Source of the DNA: Dactylellina haptotyla
Taxonomy: Eukaryota; Ascomycota; Orbiliomycetes; Orbiliales; Orbiliaceae
Direction of reading: 5' to 3'
Assembly (NCBI GenBank): GCA_031310005.1
Contig: CM062381.1
Coordinates: 3,348,001 to 3,412,000 of the forward strand
Length of the DNA stretch: 64,000 nt
Below, one piece after another: positions 45,503 to 58,416 of this stretch (its first letter is position 1; the number at the start of each line of letters is the position of its first letter). Position numbers and translations under genes: made by a program. The notes beneath the pieces were generated by a model. That model was not told the origin of the DNA. It saw only the letters and a program-made list of their open reading frames with translations, and ran no database searches.

Positions 45503-48442
45503 TTTGAGGCCGGGCGAGCGTATGAAGACTACGCTTCGGTGGTAGTGGGGAAGGAATGCTTGGTCGGAGCTTGGATGGGTGGGGGAAGGTTGAAGCTTCC
45601 TAGATCCGGAGGGTGTCTTGGGAGAGAGCGGTGTGATAAGGTGGGCTTTGAAGGCGGGCTGGGCGTTGTTGGGCAAACAACACGACGTGACGTTGGCCGG
45701 ATGAGGTTGATTGATTTGGTTGCTGTGGTCGCTTTGCAATTTGATGGCTCGGCCGCCTGGATCCTTCGCCTCGTTTTGGCGACCCCACACGATAATTGCT
45801 GGACGCTCGACGCCGGCGAATTGGGACGGTAGCGCTCCTTTCTTTCTTTGTTTATAGTAAAAGTTAAAGTAAAATAAAAAAGCTGGGAGTGGTGGGAGCG
45901 GTGGTCGGGGTGAAGGCGCGGGGTAGCTGGATGACTCGCCGGTGCGATTGTGTCACAAATGTCAGATAATAATATATATATTTAAATATAGCTGTCCGGT
46001 ATAACGGACCTGGCTGGCTGGTTAGCTGGCCAAGGAGCTCGAGTCGTCAAAGGCGCAGGCTGGTCTACGTGGTGAGCTACGTTCGCGGCTGGTTCTTATA
46101 TATTACTGCCCCAGAGCACACAAAGGCAAATACAAAGAGAAAATATTCATTAAAGGGAGTATGTTACTATCGAGGTTTTTCTCAAATTAAGGACCCTAAA
46201 GATCAGATCAGATAACCTGGGCGCCCTTTTGCCTTGCATTCATTAAGCCGGCTTCAAAGCCGGGGTAGTCGAGGAACAGACAGGGAAGCCACTAGCCGCA
46301 CAGGGGTCGCTTATCGATTACCCCGTATCTGGACAGGACGTACATTTCGAGATATAAAACCGAGGGCTCGACGGATTGTGGCTTGCCATTTGGGCCCATC
46401 CCATCGTGCGGTGTGCACGTGTGGCGCCTCTTTGATAATTAAACAGTTTTTTGCAAATCGAGGGCATATTCGGGACTGGAGTTCTAATTTTACTAGCTCC
46501 TTTTCTCACGTTCAGGATCTACAGGTGAGCATATATGGGCCTTTTCTGCACGACTAAAAATAGTGCGCGGAAGGAAGGGGATTAAAATGGCAGATAACAA
46601 AAAAGTACCTGAGCATTTCCAGAAGCCCGTCACCTACTTCGTCACTAAACTGCATTCATGTTACATTCAATGCCCTCATAGATAATCAAGTACCCTGCTA
46701 CCTGATCTCACGTTAGCGATTGCGGAATCGACCCGGTAAACTGTACATGTGCTCTGATTACGTCGAAACTGCGGACCAGAGCTAATTGGCATATGTGCCC
46801 GTTGGCGGGTGGAGGAGGGCCACGAAACCACACCTGGATATCTGTCTCTAACTGCTTTCAACGAGCTTGAGGCCAAATGTCTGGAGGAGTTGGAGGAGCC
46901 GATGACTCGAATGCCGGACCTCTCCAACGAGGGGGGTGGCAGACATGGGAGTGATCAAGAGGAAGAGCAGCGTAATATTCTGACAGAATATAAATCTGGA
47001 ATATTAATAATAATAACATCTAAAGACCGCCGTGCAGACTATTTGAGCCCAAATTTGTAAAGCCAAGAGTGCAGTTCGGAAAGCTCAGGAGAAAGAGAAA
47101 AAAAGCAAGGCTTGACGTATTCGCATTCCGGGTTGACGAGCCCGCCACTGTTTTGGGGTTCTGGTCAAAGTGCATTGAGTTCGATATCGACTAATCGACT
47201 ACGGCGGTCAGATAATGTACGTTGAAGCATAAGTTTTTGGAACGGAACCCTCAGAGAGTCGTTAGGCAACTCCACTCGTATCCGGACGTTGGGTATATTC
47301 ATGAGCATGCTATATATTACATTAATGCCTGCTAGGGAATGAGAGCAGAAAAGTAAATGAAATAGAAATAAAGGGAGATTTGGGTTTTGACAGAATGTCG
47401 CAATCGAGACGACGCCCCCTCTGCTAGTTCGAGACCCTTTAGCTGAAGCCGCAGCACTTGTGGCATATCGTGTCAACGGTGTGGTGGTAGTAGCGGAGTG
47501 AGGTGCCCTCAGCCTGGCGGTGGATTCACGGACGCAATGGAGAACCGCGCGGCGGAGGGTGATGAGGGACCACGGTGGTGACAGGACAGGCCATGCCCAG
47601 GACGCGACAGGATGAACAGCAGAGATGGGAAATGCTAAAAATACGAGACCTGGAATCCGAGAATATGCATCCTTTGAGAGCATCCATGGATCCGGCGGGC
47701 GAGAGTGCCCAATCAGAAGCCCGGACGGTGCGCCCTCAATTTCAATCCCCTCTACTCCAACACATTGATACAATACAGTGCAGTGCAGCCCGGCACCAGG
47801 CAGAGGGTAAGTAGAGCAGGTCCACCACCACATCACAACTCCAAACCACCACCACACACCACACCACACCACACCACACCGCACCACACCACACCACCAC
47901 ACTTCCCTCCTCCACCAACAACCTCCTCCTCCAGAAACACTTCCACTCTCGTTCAGCCAGACGCTCCCTCCTGCTGGATTCGTTCTATCGCCGCGCCGAC
48001 TCCTCCTCCTATCCTTCTCCCGTCTCGTCTTACCCCTCCGCCCGCCGTAGCTTCTCTCGTCAGCTCCCCGTTATCAATGTCTCCACGCCGAATGGAGTGC
48101 TGTTCGGCAAAGCGTACTGATTGAAATCACGTCTCTCTCCGCCCACCCCCCCAGAGCTTGTGGAGACTTACACGCACAGAGGGTCCCTCGATCGCTTAAA
48201 ACCCTGAACGTCAACTCCTCACGCCTGCCGCAGTCTCGGCCATATCTCCCTGGCGACCAGCAAGTCGGTTCTCTGTTCCCTATTGGCATAATCTTCCGAC
48301 TCGCGCGTGAAACAGGCTTAGTCGGCCTCGCCCTTACCCCCCCAGGCGACCCGAAACCGTTTGTTCTCACATTCCAGAACGACCACGACCACGACCCACG
48401 AACACGAACACGACCACCACCTGACTGTGAGGTCTCCGTGCC
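45503..48442. other. divergent intergenic region, UBE2Z-like / LRG1
   Basis: A 2.9-kb interval between divergent starts. Open frames here (47165..47902 minus, 47705..48124 plus) are created by simple CA/CCA-rich sequence. The stretch 47900-48440 next to LRG1 is C/T-rich with many ACGACC and CTCCTC elements, typical of a 5' UTR. Confidence 0.5.
47849..47902. repeat. CACAC/CACCA microsatellite
   Basis: Imperfect repeats of a pentamer ACACC, merging into CCA triplets on the left side (from about 47821). Confidence 0.9.
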
Positions 48443-51400
48443 ATGGCTTCCCCATACGGCGACCCTCAACTTCGGGGTCAACCGCTCCCTCCAGCTCTCG
48501 TCCCCGGTTCCAACAACAGCAATAACAATGACCACAGCCACCACAACCACAGACGGCCCGACGACCGAGCCAACCTGTCCCCGACTGACCCCAAACCCAG
48601 AGGCATGTCTAAGAGCGACCCTGTCCGTCGGATCTGCAAGAAATGCGACCAGCCGTTGACAGGGCAGTTCGTGAGGGCGTTGGGTGGCACATTTCACCTG
48701 GACTGTTTTCGATGTCGGGTAAGTTTTTGTATACCTTTGCGGTCAATATGCTTGCCAAATGCGTATATGCATGCCGAGAAAGAAAAAAGAAAAAAGCAAT
48801 GAAAGAATGGCAGTACAGTTTCTAAATGCCTATCAATACTTGATAATACATATAGGATTGCGGCACCATCGTAGCCCAAAAGTTCTTCCCCGTCGACGCC
48901 GAGGACGGCAGCGGACAGTACCCGTTGTGTGAAACCGACTACTTTAGACGCCTGGACCTCCTCTGCCACGCCTGCGGCGGAGCCCTACGCGGTAGCTATA
49001 TCACCGCCCTCGAACGAAAATACCACATCGAACATTTCACCTGCTGCGTCTGTCCCACCGTCTTTGGACCTCAGGATTCCTACTACGAGCATGATGGCGA
49101 GGTTTACTGCCACTACCACTACTCGACGAAATTCGCCGCCAGGTGCCAGGGCTGCCAGACGGCAATTCTTAAGCAGTTTGTCGAAATCTTTAGGAACGGT
49201 GTCAACCAACATTGGCACCCGGAGTGTTATATGATACACAAGGTTGGTGATGGCGAGCAGCGAGCTGGTAATATGGTGTCTCATCTCGCTAATTTGCATT
49301 TCTCCCCTTCCTCACGACATAGTTTTGGAACGTCAAATTGGCACCGTCGGACTCACCAGCCATACCGATGATCCAAGAGGAAGATGACCAAGATCCATCG
49401 AACACCCGACGCTCGATCGTTAGAGATGAGGAAGAGCGGATGGAGGAGAAGGTTTACCGAATCTGGAGTGTCTTGTCAACTTACGAAGAGTCCTCCGCAG
49501 CCAATATCAGCGACATGCTCCTGCATGTCTCTAACGGAGCCTATGTGGATGGGGTGTTCGTCGCTGAGAAGTTCATCTGGCACGTTGAGCTCTTGTTTAC
49601 AACCGCAGACAACCTCGATATCGAACTATACCGAGCCGGAGGTGAAGGTATACTCTCACATTTCCCTCAAACTTGTGTTCAGGCTAAAATTGACCGACAT
49701 GTAGGCCTTCCGTACTCAAGAGAAGCCAAGTTGCTTTGCAAGAAGATCGTTGCGTTTTTCACCTTGCTGTCGAAGACGCAAGAGACTGGAGTCCGCAAAC
49801 TTGGCGTTACACAAGAGTTACTCTCTCTGGTAACAGGCCTTGCTCACTACCTCAAGCTGCTCATTAGAATAAGTTTACAGGGAGCACTTAAACTGGTATG
49901 ACACTTGGTTTGAATCTTCAACAACAGCCTTAGACGATCTCAATCTCTGATATCTATTTTAAATATAGGAGCGTGACTATAAAAATATCGATGCGTTTAA
50001 CAGGTTCCTCATTGAGCTATCCGACCTCGAGGCTGCGAAAGACGTCAAGCCAACATTTGAAGTCAATATCGCTCTGGCAGACCTAAACTCCGACCTCTGC
50101 CATCACTGCCATAACACGATTGAAGACGAGTGCATGAAGTTTGGGATGCTTAAGTGGCATATAAATTGCTTCAACTGTGCTAGTTGTTCGATCCCCTTGA
50201 AGAACGACATCGACTCGGCGAGATATTCTCCATCGTCGAATGCATTGCTGTGCGCTGGGTGTGCCTCCCACGTTCCGGATGCCCAGAGTGATTTTGAGCA
50301 CGTTAGCCGGCTTAAGCAATATGTCTACCTTTTGAGAGTTGCGCTCGCGCGTCTGCTAAACATGCTCAAAGAGGGTGGCACCCTGCCTCATACATCTGGT
50401 AATACACTTTTTATCCCAGTCTTTCTTGGAGTTGAAGTCTAACTGTCTTATAGACGATCCAAATCTCGCCGGATACGATGATGCGGATCATGCCGGCCTT
50501 GCCCCCGGCGCTCTCAATTCCGACTCTAGATCGAAATCGTACTCCGGAGAAGGAGAGGGATATAACTCGACTGTATCCGACGTCCGAAGGTTACGCTCAA
50601 CTCGTCTCGACCAGAAACTAGCTTCTAGCGGTAGAAAGGCGAGACAATCGAGGATAATTGAAAACGAGAATTTCAACGCAGAAGGTTCAAAGGATCAGAG
50701 AGAACGATTCAGGATAGTCGAGGACCGGGATGTTAATGGCGAAGCTATCAACGAGTTGACCTTCGGAGACGAGAAAACGCTCACCCTAGACGATATTCCG
50801 AGGATAGCAGCCCAAGAGCAAGCACGAGAACAGCGGCCTAACGCATTTAAGCACCGCACATCCGGCTTCTTCTCCGCCGGCGGAATGCATCAACCGAAGC
50901 TCATGAATGGACACCAGCGAGACTCGTCGCTCGGAGGACCACCTCCACCTCCAATGACGCGGAATCGGAGATACTTTTCAGAATTATCGGCGATCGATTA
51001 TTTTATCATTCGCCACCTAGCTTGCATGTCTATGCTCCCGCTTGTTTCCGAACATTTCAACCTCGAAGAGTTGCTGGATTTGATTGAGAGGAGTGGGAAA
51101 CAGACTCTGTGGACCAAATTTACCAAGGGATTTAAGCAGGATGGTGGAAAGAACAAGAAGCAGAAGAAAAACGGTATGGTTTCTGCAACTCTGAAGCTGA
51201 TGTATATGAGATTCTAACGCTTGGTAAAAGTTGTCTTTGGTGTTCCTCTCGAACAGCTGATTGAGAAGGATGATGCGGAATCGTCTTTGGGTATCGGTCC
51301 CGGGACATTGAGAGTTCCCGCCCTCCTAGACGATGCGATCACTGCCATGAAACAGCTTGGTATGCATTAAATAACATTCCAATATTAGTTCACGGAGCTA

Positions 51401-52434
51401 ACTTTTGCCAGATATGTCTGTTGAGGGCGTCTTCCGGAAGAACGGCAACATTCGTCGGCTGAAAGAACTTACCGTCATGATTGACTCTGGTAACGAAAAT
51501 GTCGATCTAGTTAAGGAGGGACCGGTGCAGGTTGCTGCTCTGTTGAAGAAATTCCTCAGAGAACTTCCTGATCCTCTCCTTACTTTCAAGTTGTACAAAC
51601 TTTTCATTGTATCGCAAAGTAAGTTTCTTAAGTAGTATATACGATACAAGGGCCTGTACTAACCGCTGGACAGAATTGAACGATGATGAGAAAAAGAGAC
51701 GCGTTTTGCACTTAACATGTTGTTTGCTGCCGAAATATCACAGGGACTCGATAGAGATTCTCTTCTCGTTTCTGAACTGGGTAGCTTCTTTCTCGCATGT
51801 CGACGAGGAGTCAGGTAGCAAGATGGATGTTCACAATCTTGCCACTGTCATCAGTCCGAATATCCTCTACACTAAGGCCGCATTGCCTGGTATGGATGAT
51901 AGTTTCCTGGCTATCGAGGCCATTCATACTCTGATCGAATGCAACGAACAGATGTGTGAGGTATGGTATCCCCTTTTGAATTCATTGTGACTTGCTAGAT
52001 GCTAACCGTCATCACAGGTCCCAGAAGATTTACTCATGATCCTCCAGGATCCACCGGCCGAAATGACGACCAAAGAGATTCTCAAGAAGTATGGTGACGT
52101 CGCGAAAATGAACTCGGGGACTGCGAAAAACCAAAGCAAATTAGACCCACCGTCTCGGAATAAGGACGGAAGACCTCCTCCTGCTGTTTTCCACCGTGTC
52201 GGCGATGAAGCCATGTCCGAAGCCTGGTCGCACCCAAACACCGTGCGCCAAGTTCAGACCCCTCCAGCCCCTGAACCTCACCGGTTACCGGAGCCGATGT
52301 ATGCCCACGAGAACGGGAACCACTCCCATCACAGCCATAGCTTCAGCTTTGATCAGGAAGCACCATCCAATGGCCGACGATTGGACTACCCACCGAACCA
52401 CCCGAACCAGGATATGAGTACTCACGTCGTGTGA
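48443..52434 (+). CDS. LRG1: LIM-domain RhoGAP, Lrg1-like
   Basis: Ten exons: 48443..48718, 48856..49242, 49323..49647, 49705..49895, 49969..50398, 50454..51173, 51231..51359, 51412..51618, 51674..51960, 52018..52434; 3369 nt, 1122 aa. In yeast Lrg1 is the GAP for Rho1 in cell-wall glucan synthesis and cytokinesis. LIM domains: residues 65-122 (CKKCDQPLTG with HLDCFRCRDC), 129-180 (CHACGGALRG with HFTCCVC), a partial third at 189-225 (CQGCQTAILK) and a fourth at 437-495 (CHHCHNTIED, HINCFNCASC). The RhoGAP domain, about 775-960, begins FGVPLEQLIEKDD and has the arginine finger GVFRKNGN at R828, then LKKFLRELPDPLLTFKLYKL and NLATVISPNILY. The C-terminal ~130 residues are polar. The start at 48443 gives a Pro/Asn-rich leader before the first LIM. 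Confidence 0.93.
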
Positions 52435-54007
52435 TCTGGAAACTTCTGTTGCGACAGATTTATGCTGCCATCACCCTCTCCGCTAGCCATTGCCATATCA
52501 TGCCGATTCCTTTCTGACTCGGAAGGATAAACGCAACACCGCCCTATATCCTCGAATCTTGACCTTGCAACCATTGGACTTTGTACAGTAATTCTGTGAT
52601 CCAACGGAGTGTAGGTCAAGATTGCATGCCGGGAAATAATGACTGAATAATCACATGAATATAATCCCGTGGCTCCTGTGTTAAACCTTTGCCTTGTATT
52701 TTCTTCTTCCTCTTTTCTTTCTACAAAAGCAACTTTCGTACGCTGTTTCTTCTTCATCCTTTTTCTTTGTATAATTGGCTTACCATCTTTGCGCTCTTCT
52801 CTTTTTACTTCTTCACCTCTGCCTCCCTTTCTACCTCTACCTTCTAGGTATTTGTTTGGGTGTCATTATAAGCTTAGCTTATTATTCCTTTACTTTATTG
52901 GTTATTAGTATAGTAGCTTTTTTTTCATTGGGTTGGGGTCTTGGATTCTCGTTTCTATTGTTGCTGCGCTTCTTATATCTTTTCTTCCTGCGCTTCTTCT
53001 TCGGATCTTAATAGCTCTAGCTCTTAACTTTCTTCCTCCCATAATTGTTTCTAACCTTCTCTTCGACGATACCACTTTTGTCTCGTTTTTCTTTCTATTT
53101 TTCTAAGTCTCAAGACCAAGCTTCTTCGATTCACTCTGTATTCTTGATAATTGGGCCCTCATTTTTGGCTGCACCCTTTTTGGTGATTCAATTCTTACGT
53201 CTCACTCCTTACACTTTTACCTTACCGTACTTATGCCAGGCCTTTTTGGACATACAGAGTATTTTCTTTTCTCCTTTCTTTTTCACCCTGGGGGGCTTAA
53301 GTATATAAGCTTTTCTTCTACTTCTATTCTCTATTTTAACGTTTTAGCTATCGAAAAGGAGGCTGTTTATAGCGGGGGGATGTAGACATTCGTTTGATAC
53401 CATTTCTTTTCGTTCTTACCCTTTTTTTCTTCTTTCTATGTTATACTAGCTATTAGTCTTTATTGGTTTTCAGAGCTGTGTTCGACTTTTTCTTTTTCTT
53501 TTTCTCCTGGATATGCAATTTCGAGCAGCAGCAGCATTTTATTTCTTTTGAATCGAAAAAAAGATAATTGATCTAGTTAAAAAATTTGGGGAGAAATTTC
53601 AAAGCGGTTTGATTGTAATGTGAGTTTTTGTAGGGAATAATATGTGTGAGTAATGGTTGCTATTTGTGTTATGATGGAATTCCGGAAATACCACTCGCCA
53701 GTCTCGATTAATGCGGAAGGGATTTTAATCGATCATCGAGCTTGCGCTTTTCGCGATCTTGACCCGAATCGAGGTAAAGTACATGTTCTCGCTGGCGAAG
53801 ATCACAAGTAGAAAGATCTGTCAAGATGGCGGCATCTTTTAACTATGCGTCTTCCTATCTCGTAGGCATATGGAACCCTTCCCATAGAAAAGATATATTC
53901 GACGACAATTAACCGGATTTCAACGAATCTATATTCGACGATCGTGATAGCCCCCACGACGTGGACATATTACTCGTGAATTAATTGATTAATTTACCAC
54001 GCAAACA
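52435..54007. other. pyrimidine-rich 3' flank of LRG1 and intergenic
   Basis: About 1.6 kb. From about 52680 to 53520 the + strand is dominated by C and T (long runs of TTCTTCTTT type), with TATA-like stretches. The last 450 bases are ordinary. No coding frame is convincing, though a few long frames appear because stops are rare in such sequence. Confidence 0.5.
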
Positions 54008-54769
54008 ATGTCACGATATTTACTACGGACATCGGGCATAAAAGCTACGGCTATAATTTGCCCACCGGCCGAACTACTCCACCAACTTAGGACTGCGCCT
54101 ACGATCCGAACGCTAAATTCCGCCTGTGCGGTCAAACGCTTAGCCTTAATGTTCCCAATATCGCAGCGACGACAGCAGCAGCAGCAGCAAGTATACCGAG
54201 CGAGCATTACAGGAGCCAGGCCAACTTACAAACCAGCGCCGGCTCTCACATCTCCTCGGATACACGCCGCCGCACCACCATGTACACCTCCACCTTCACC
54301 ACCCCGTCCTGAGAAATCAGCAACAGTACTCTTGGCTTCCCTTCGTAAAGTAGGTATAGAAATCACCCCGAAGGGGTACAAAGGCCTCTGCGATACCCTG
54401 GAGGGTTTACCATTCCACGGAATAGACATAATATGGATCAAGCGGGTCGAAGCTGCGATTCTTGCGTTCGAGCGGAATAGCAGAGATTTAGTGAACACAT
54501 CCGACATTCAGCCTGCGGGTTCGAAAAAATCGTGGGAACAATGGGTGCAGTATCAAGTTGACAGACTGAGCGAGCGGTTGATCGCGTGTGCGGACTGGGC
54601 TGGGGTGTACGATCTTGATATGTTTCTGATGGACGAAGGGTTACGCATCGGTGGAGATGGGGAGGTTAGGGATATGTTGGGGGCGTTGGTTAGGAATGGG
54701 TGGGTGGTGGCCGTGGAGGAGGAGGAGAGTTTGTACGAGTTGATGGTTAGGGAGAGTTGGTCCTTTTAG
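54008..54769 (+). CDS. hypothetical protein, orphan
   Basis: An intronless frame of 253 aa, beginning MSRYLLRTSGIKATAIICPP. The first ~75 residues are basic with few acids (possible mitochondrial presequence) and contain a Gln run from a CAG repeat (near 54173-54190). A Pro/Ala-rich linker follows (PPCTPPPSPPRPEKS), then a globular-looking helical part from ~105: LLASLRKVGIEITPKGYKGL, WIKRVEAAILAFER, WVQYQVDRLSERLIACADWA, LIGALV-like and WSF end. Codon use resembles the neighbours. It is convergent with ORC3, the stops being only 78 bases apart. I do not recognise the family. A mitochondrial location is only a guess from the N-terminus. Confidence 0.7.
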   Translation: MSRYLLRTSGIKATAIICPPAELLHQLRTAPTIRTLNSACAVKRLALMFPISQRRQQQQQQVYRASITGARPTYKPAPALTSPRIHAAAPPCTPPPSPPRPEKSATVLLASLRKVGIEITPKGYKGLCDTLEGLPFHGIDIIWIKRVEAAILAFERNSRDLVNTSDIQPAGSKKSWEQWVQYQVDRLSERLIACADWAGVYDLDMFLMDEGLRIGGDGEVRDMLGALVRNGWVVAVEEEESLYELMVRESWSF

Positions 54770-54847
54770 AACGAGAGAGAGAGGTTATTAATTGGATTGT
54801 TGATATCTTTTTTGTTTCTATTCTTTTTGTATATGATATAAAGAGTT

Positions 54848-57376
54848 CTAAAGACCCTTCCAGGCCAGTTTGACGAGATGGTCTGTTTTCTTTTTGCTAT
54901 ATTTTAAAAACCCGAGGTATCGGAGTTCTGAGAGGGCTCGGTAGAATTGCGCCCTGTGAGGTGTTAGTCTGGGATGACCATAATGAGAATAAGTAATGGG
55001 GGCAACTTACTGTAATTCTTTTTCATCCTCATCGTCTTCGTCTGCTTCCTCGTCTGCCTTGTCCCCTAAACTTACAACGCGGAACGCACTCCAGAGGTCG
55101 TAGATGCCAATTAAAGCGGGTGACTCTAGGTATAGCTGGTATAAAATCGCAGAGTATGGCTGCGAACCTTCAATACCTGCGTCTTCACTGTCTGCATTAC
55201 AACAGTCGCAGCCAAGGTAATCGCCAGGACGACTCAACGCCCTCTCGATCGATGGCCGCGGTTTCGGAGCGAAAACTTGCGAGTGCGGTGATTTGAGATC
55301 GTAGAAGAATATTTCGTGAAGGAATAGGTTCGTGTAAGGTTTGAATCGTTCCTTAAAGTAGTTCTCTAATGTTTGTACCGTCGATGTCACGATTTTGTTG
55401 TAATCGTTATCTTGCGAGGTCATGCCAGATTTCAATTCATCAAGACGGACGCGACCAGATTTTACGGTCGTACGATGGGAATCAGGGAGCGCGAATTCGG
55501 TTATCAAGCCTCCCTTTTTAGTCTTCCCGGCTTGCAGAGCTTCAACCTTGGAGGCAGATTCTGCAAATGAGGATGAGAATTCTGAGGGTAGTTCGGCAAG
55601 AGTATTGAGAAGTAGCAAGAATTTTTCTGACCCGGCCTTCTTCATAGTAAGTATAGCATCTCTGAATGCCGGTCGGGTGGTAAATTCTCCCCAGAGAATT
55701 CGAGAGTATAGTTCGTATGTGGGGATCTCGCTAGCCTGTTGAGGGGACACTACGGATTGAAGTTTTCGGAAAAGATTCACGGCTTCTGCAAGATTACTAC
55801 TGTATCTTTGACATTTTTTGGAAGCTGACAAGACGGCAGATTTGAGTGAAGTATTTGAAGTCAACAAGTCGCGGGCCCGCCAAGGAAAGGTTGGTATCGT
55901 CGATTCTACCAGGTTTTTGAATGATGGAAGATTCCGAATGGCTTCGCAATGCGCATCCGACAACACCTTATTCAGAGACTGTTCATCATCTACGAATCCT
56001 AGTATGACACTGAGAGCGTTGGCGTAGAAGTGGGTCATGTAAGCATACTTTAGTGCCATCACAAAGCTTCCAACACTTCTTGTATGGTCCTTTTGTCTCT
56101 CAAAAATGAGGTCCGCCACTCGAGGTCCAAGTTTTAGCAGTGACTGTGAAGATAGAACCGCTTCCTCGAAGACCTGCTCCATAGACTCCTCGAACCTCTG
56201 AACATCGAAGCGATCACCGCGAAGGAGGCGGATGGTCGAATGGGGTAGCTTCTCGTAAAAGATTTCTTCGGAGGTGGCGATGCCTAGCAGCAAGATAAAT
56301 GGGATTTTGGGGACATATTGACTGATTCTTGGTTAGTCGACATTGTCTTACTCGGAAATGTGAGTGTCGGACCTACTGTAGGATTGAGATCAATTCTACT
56401 AGCACAGCCGGGTCGAACGCCTCTGTGTCTTGTATAGCAACAACTACCTTTGAGCCGGGGTGATTTAAGCACCAATCCTGGATAATCTCTGGATCATAGT
56501 TGTATCGAGACGTCTTGGGAGTTGTTAGTGATTATGTTCATAACTATACTTGAAAAGGGTACGTAAAACATACACTTCGACCGCCTTGTGGTTCCAGAAT
56601 TTCGTCTTCCTCGTCCTCGCCACTTTGGATCTCTGTGACCAATCTAATCACCTTCTTGAGGACATTTTTCAAATTTGAAGAATCCTTAGAGGTAAGAATC
56701 GCTACTCTCCCATGTCTGTCGACATTTTGAATGCGGGTGTTAATTTGTTCAAAAAGTATTCCATGAGCAGCAATATTTGGTCCGGTCAAGATTAACCCAG
56801 TAGGCAATTTCTCGCCATAACTATAGAATAATCAGTTGTTTATTTTTGATACACTTGACACTCAAGTTGGTGAACATACCGTTCTGGACTTGACTCTCCT
56901 ACAAAAGTAGAGACCGCCTCTAGTGTTTCTTCGTTGACTTGGGCTAGAACATCCTACCAAACTTTTGATGAGCTCGCTCCCCCTGGCAGAAAGGCTCATA
57001 ACCTACATTTGTCCGTCGCTCAACGTCACGCCAGAGCCTGTCAAATGCATGATAACGAGCCTTCACAGTATCCTCATCCTCTAGATCTCGCAGCAAGGTT
57101 GGGAAGCCGTGTTTCCGAGTCTCATCTCCGTCGCAATTTTGCGAGTCAACCTTCTCGCGTTTAGAGGTTGGAGTTCTCGAACTCGAGACCGCTTTACGCT
57201 TCTTAGGGGTGGTTTGCAGTGCATCCGAAGTCGGCGTGTAAATGTAGCATGCCTTTCTTGTATTTACACTGTCAGTGGGGGCATTTTCTTGTTTAAAGTG
57301 TCCGATCGGAAGAGTGGAGCCTTACCTGGTGCTCTAACGAGCCTGCCTCGTCATTCAGAACACTATCATTGTCCAT
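54848..57376 (-). CDS. ORC3: origin recognition complex subunit 3
   Basis: Seven exons: 57376..57326, 57252..57007, 56953..56880, 56820..56574, 56513..56377, 56321..55011, 54953..54848; 2172 nt, 723 aa. ORC3 is part of the six-subunit complex that binds replication origins and loads MCM with Cdc6 and Cdt1. The N-terminal part has a short tail with a KKRK patch (PKKRKAVSSSRTP), then FPTLLRDLEDE and FDRLWRDVERR. The degenerate AAA+-like core begins LPTGLILTGPNIAAHGILFE, the ORC3 hallmark, without a Walker P-loop, as expected. The remainder (FRPAADL-like winged helix region) ends with FYRALSELRYLGFLKYSKKK and HLVKLAWKGL. Five introns restore obvious junctions, such as SPER-YGEKLPTG, LH-QYVPKIPF and KELQ-AQFYRAL. 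The exon 2 acceptor (AAAG before ACYIYTP) is the least certain. Confidence 0.92.
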
Positions 57377-58400
57377 ATTGGTGTTCTGAATGATGGAAGG
57401 TTCAAGTGTCGTCGCGAGGACTTGAACGGGAAGCTATCAAGACGTGTGCCAAGCAACATGGTCGCGGGCGCGAAGTGCAACACCACACAACGCACGGCGT
57501 CCTTATCATCTCAACCCCCCCAGTTCACGATCCGGGCTAGCCTCAATTCGACTATCGTCTGTTTCAGAATACAGCGATCACGGACATTTCTATTGCCTCT
57601 TTTTGCGTAAGGATCTGATCTAGGTAAGAATGCATCTATGGAACGGTTTACGACTATCAACATGGTCTTTAAAGTCTTGGTTATACTGCTTCGAGGAATG
57701 ATATGGGTGACCACTCGCTATTTCGAATCTTCCCGCAGAAGATCAATGGCATCTTAATATGCCACGAGTGGTGATCGATCGTATATCAGTATACGAATCA
57801 TATCCTAGATGTCAAGTCAGAAGATCTTGAGATGTCCGGGGCCTGCATAACCCTGCGAATGAGATATGCCCAATCCGCTATACCCAACAGTGAGTTCTCG
57901 TTTAAGGCCAGGGGTGCTCTGGAATGTTCTACATTGAGCCCGCTGTCAATGGGAAGGGTTGCGATAAAGATACGGTTCTATATTGAGATAATTATGCAGG
58001 CGGTCGGATCATTCAAGGTGAGTATTCTGGATCTTGCCAATCGTGGTGGCGTCATTCAGCTTGGTTTGAACGTCAAGCTTTAGTAACAGGCTAGCATTCA
58101 AAGGCAGTACTTTCGAGCGATATCGGAAAATACGGGTTCGAAACCTGGCCACCGAATAAGCAGCATCCTCTAGTTACGAGGTCAGATGGTTGGATATCGT
58201 CAGCTAAGACGAAGGAAACCGGGGGATGAATAAGAATGTAGCAGGTGAGACTCGTGTTTGATATATTCGCCTGCTCTATTACGCAGCTCTGAATGGTGAT
58301 CCAGCCAGGTCCTTAACTTTAAATCTGCTCGGTTGCATACGACCGGATCGGTGCGACAGCACATGCTTTAGATGTGTCAGTCTGTATACTTGGTGGCTAG

Positions 58401-58416
58401 CCAGCCAGCCAGCCAG
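58401..58416. repeat. (CCAG)4 tandem
   Basis: Four exact CCAG units, preceded by CTAG. Confidence 0.9.

Noticed and set aside
45266-45790. 174-codon minus-strand frame at the start of the E2 gene
   Set aside because: It reads through introns 1 and 2 of the UBE2Z-like gene; only MNQSILRLTR of it is coding.
47165-47902. 245-codon minus-strand frame
   Set aside because: Its Trp/Val/Cys-rich start is produced by the CACAC microsatellite; no family features.
58125-58150. Possible tRNA T-arm (GGTTCGAAACC)
   Set aside because: The five-base stems on either side of the loop do not pair and no acceptor or anticodon arm could be placed.
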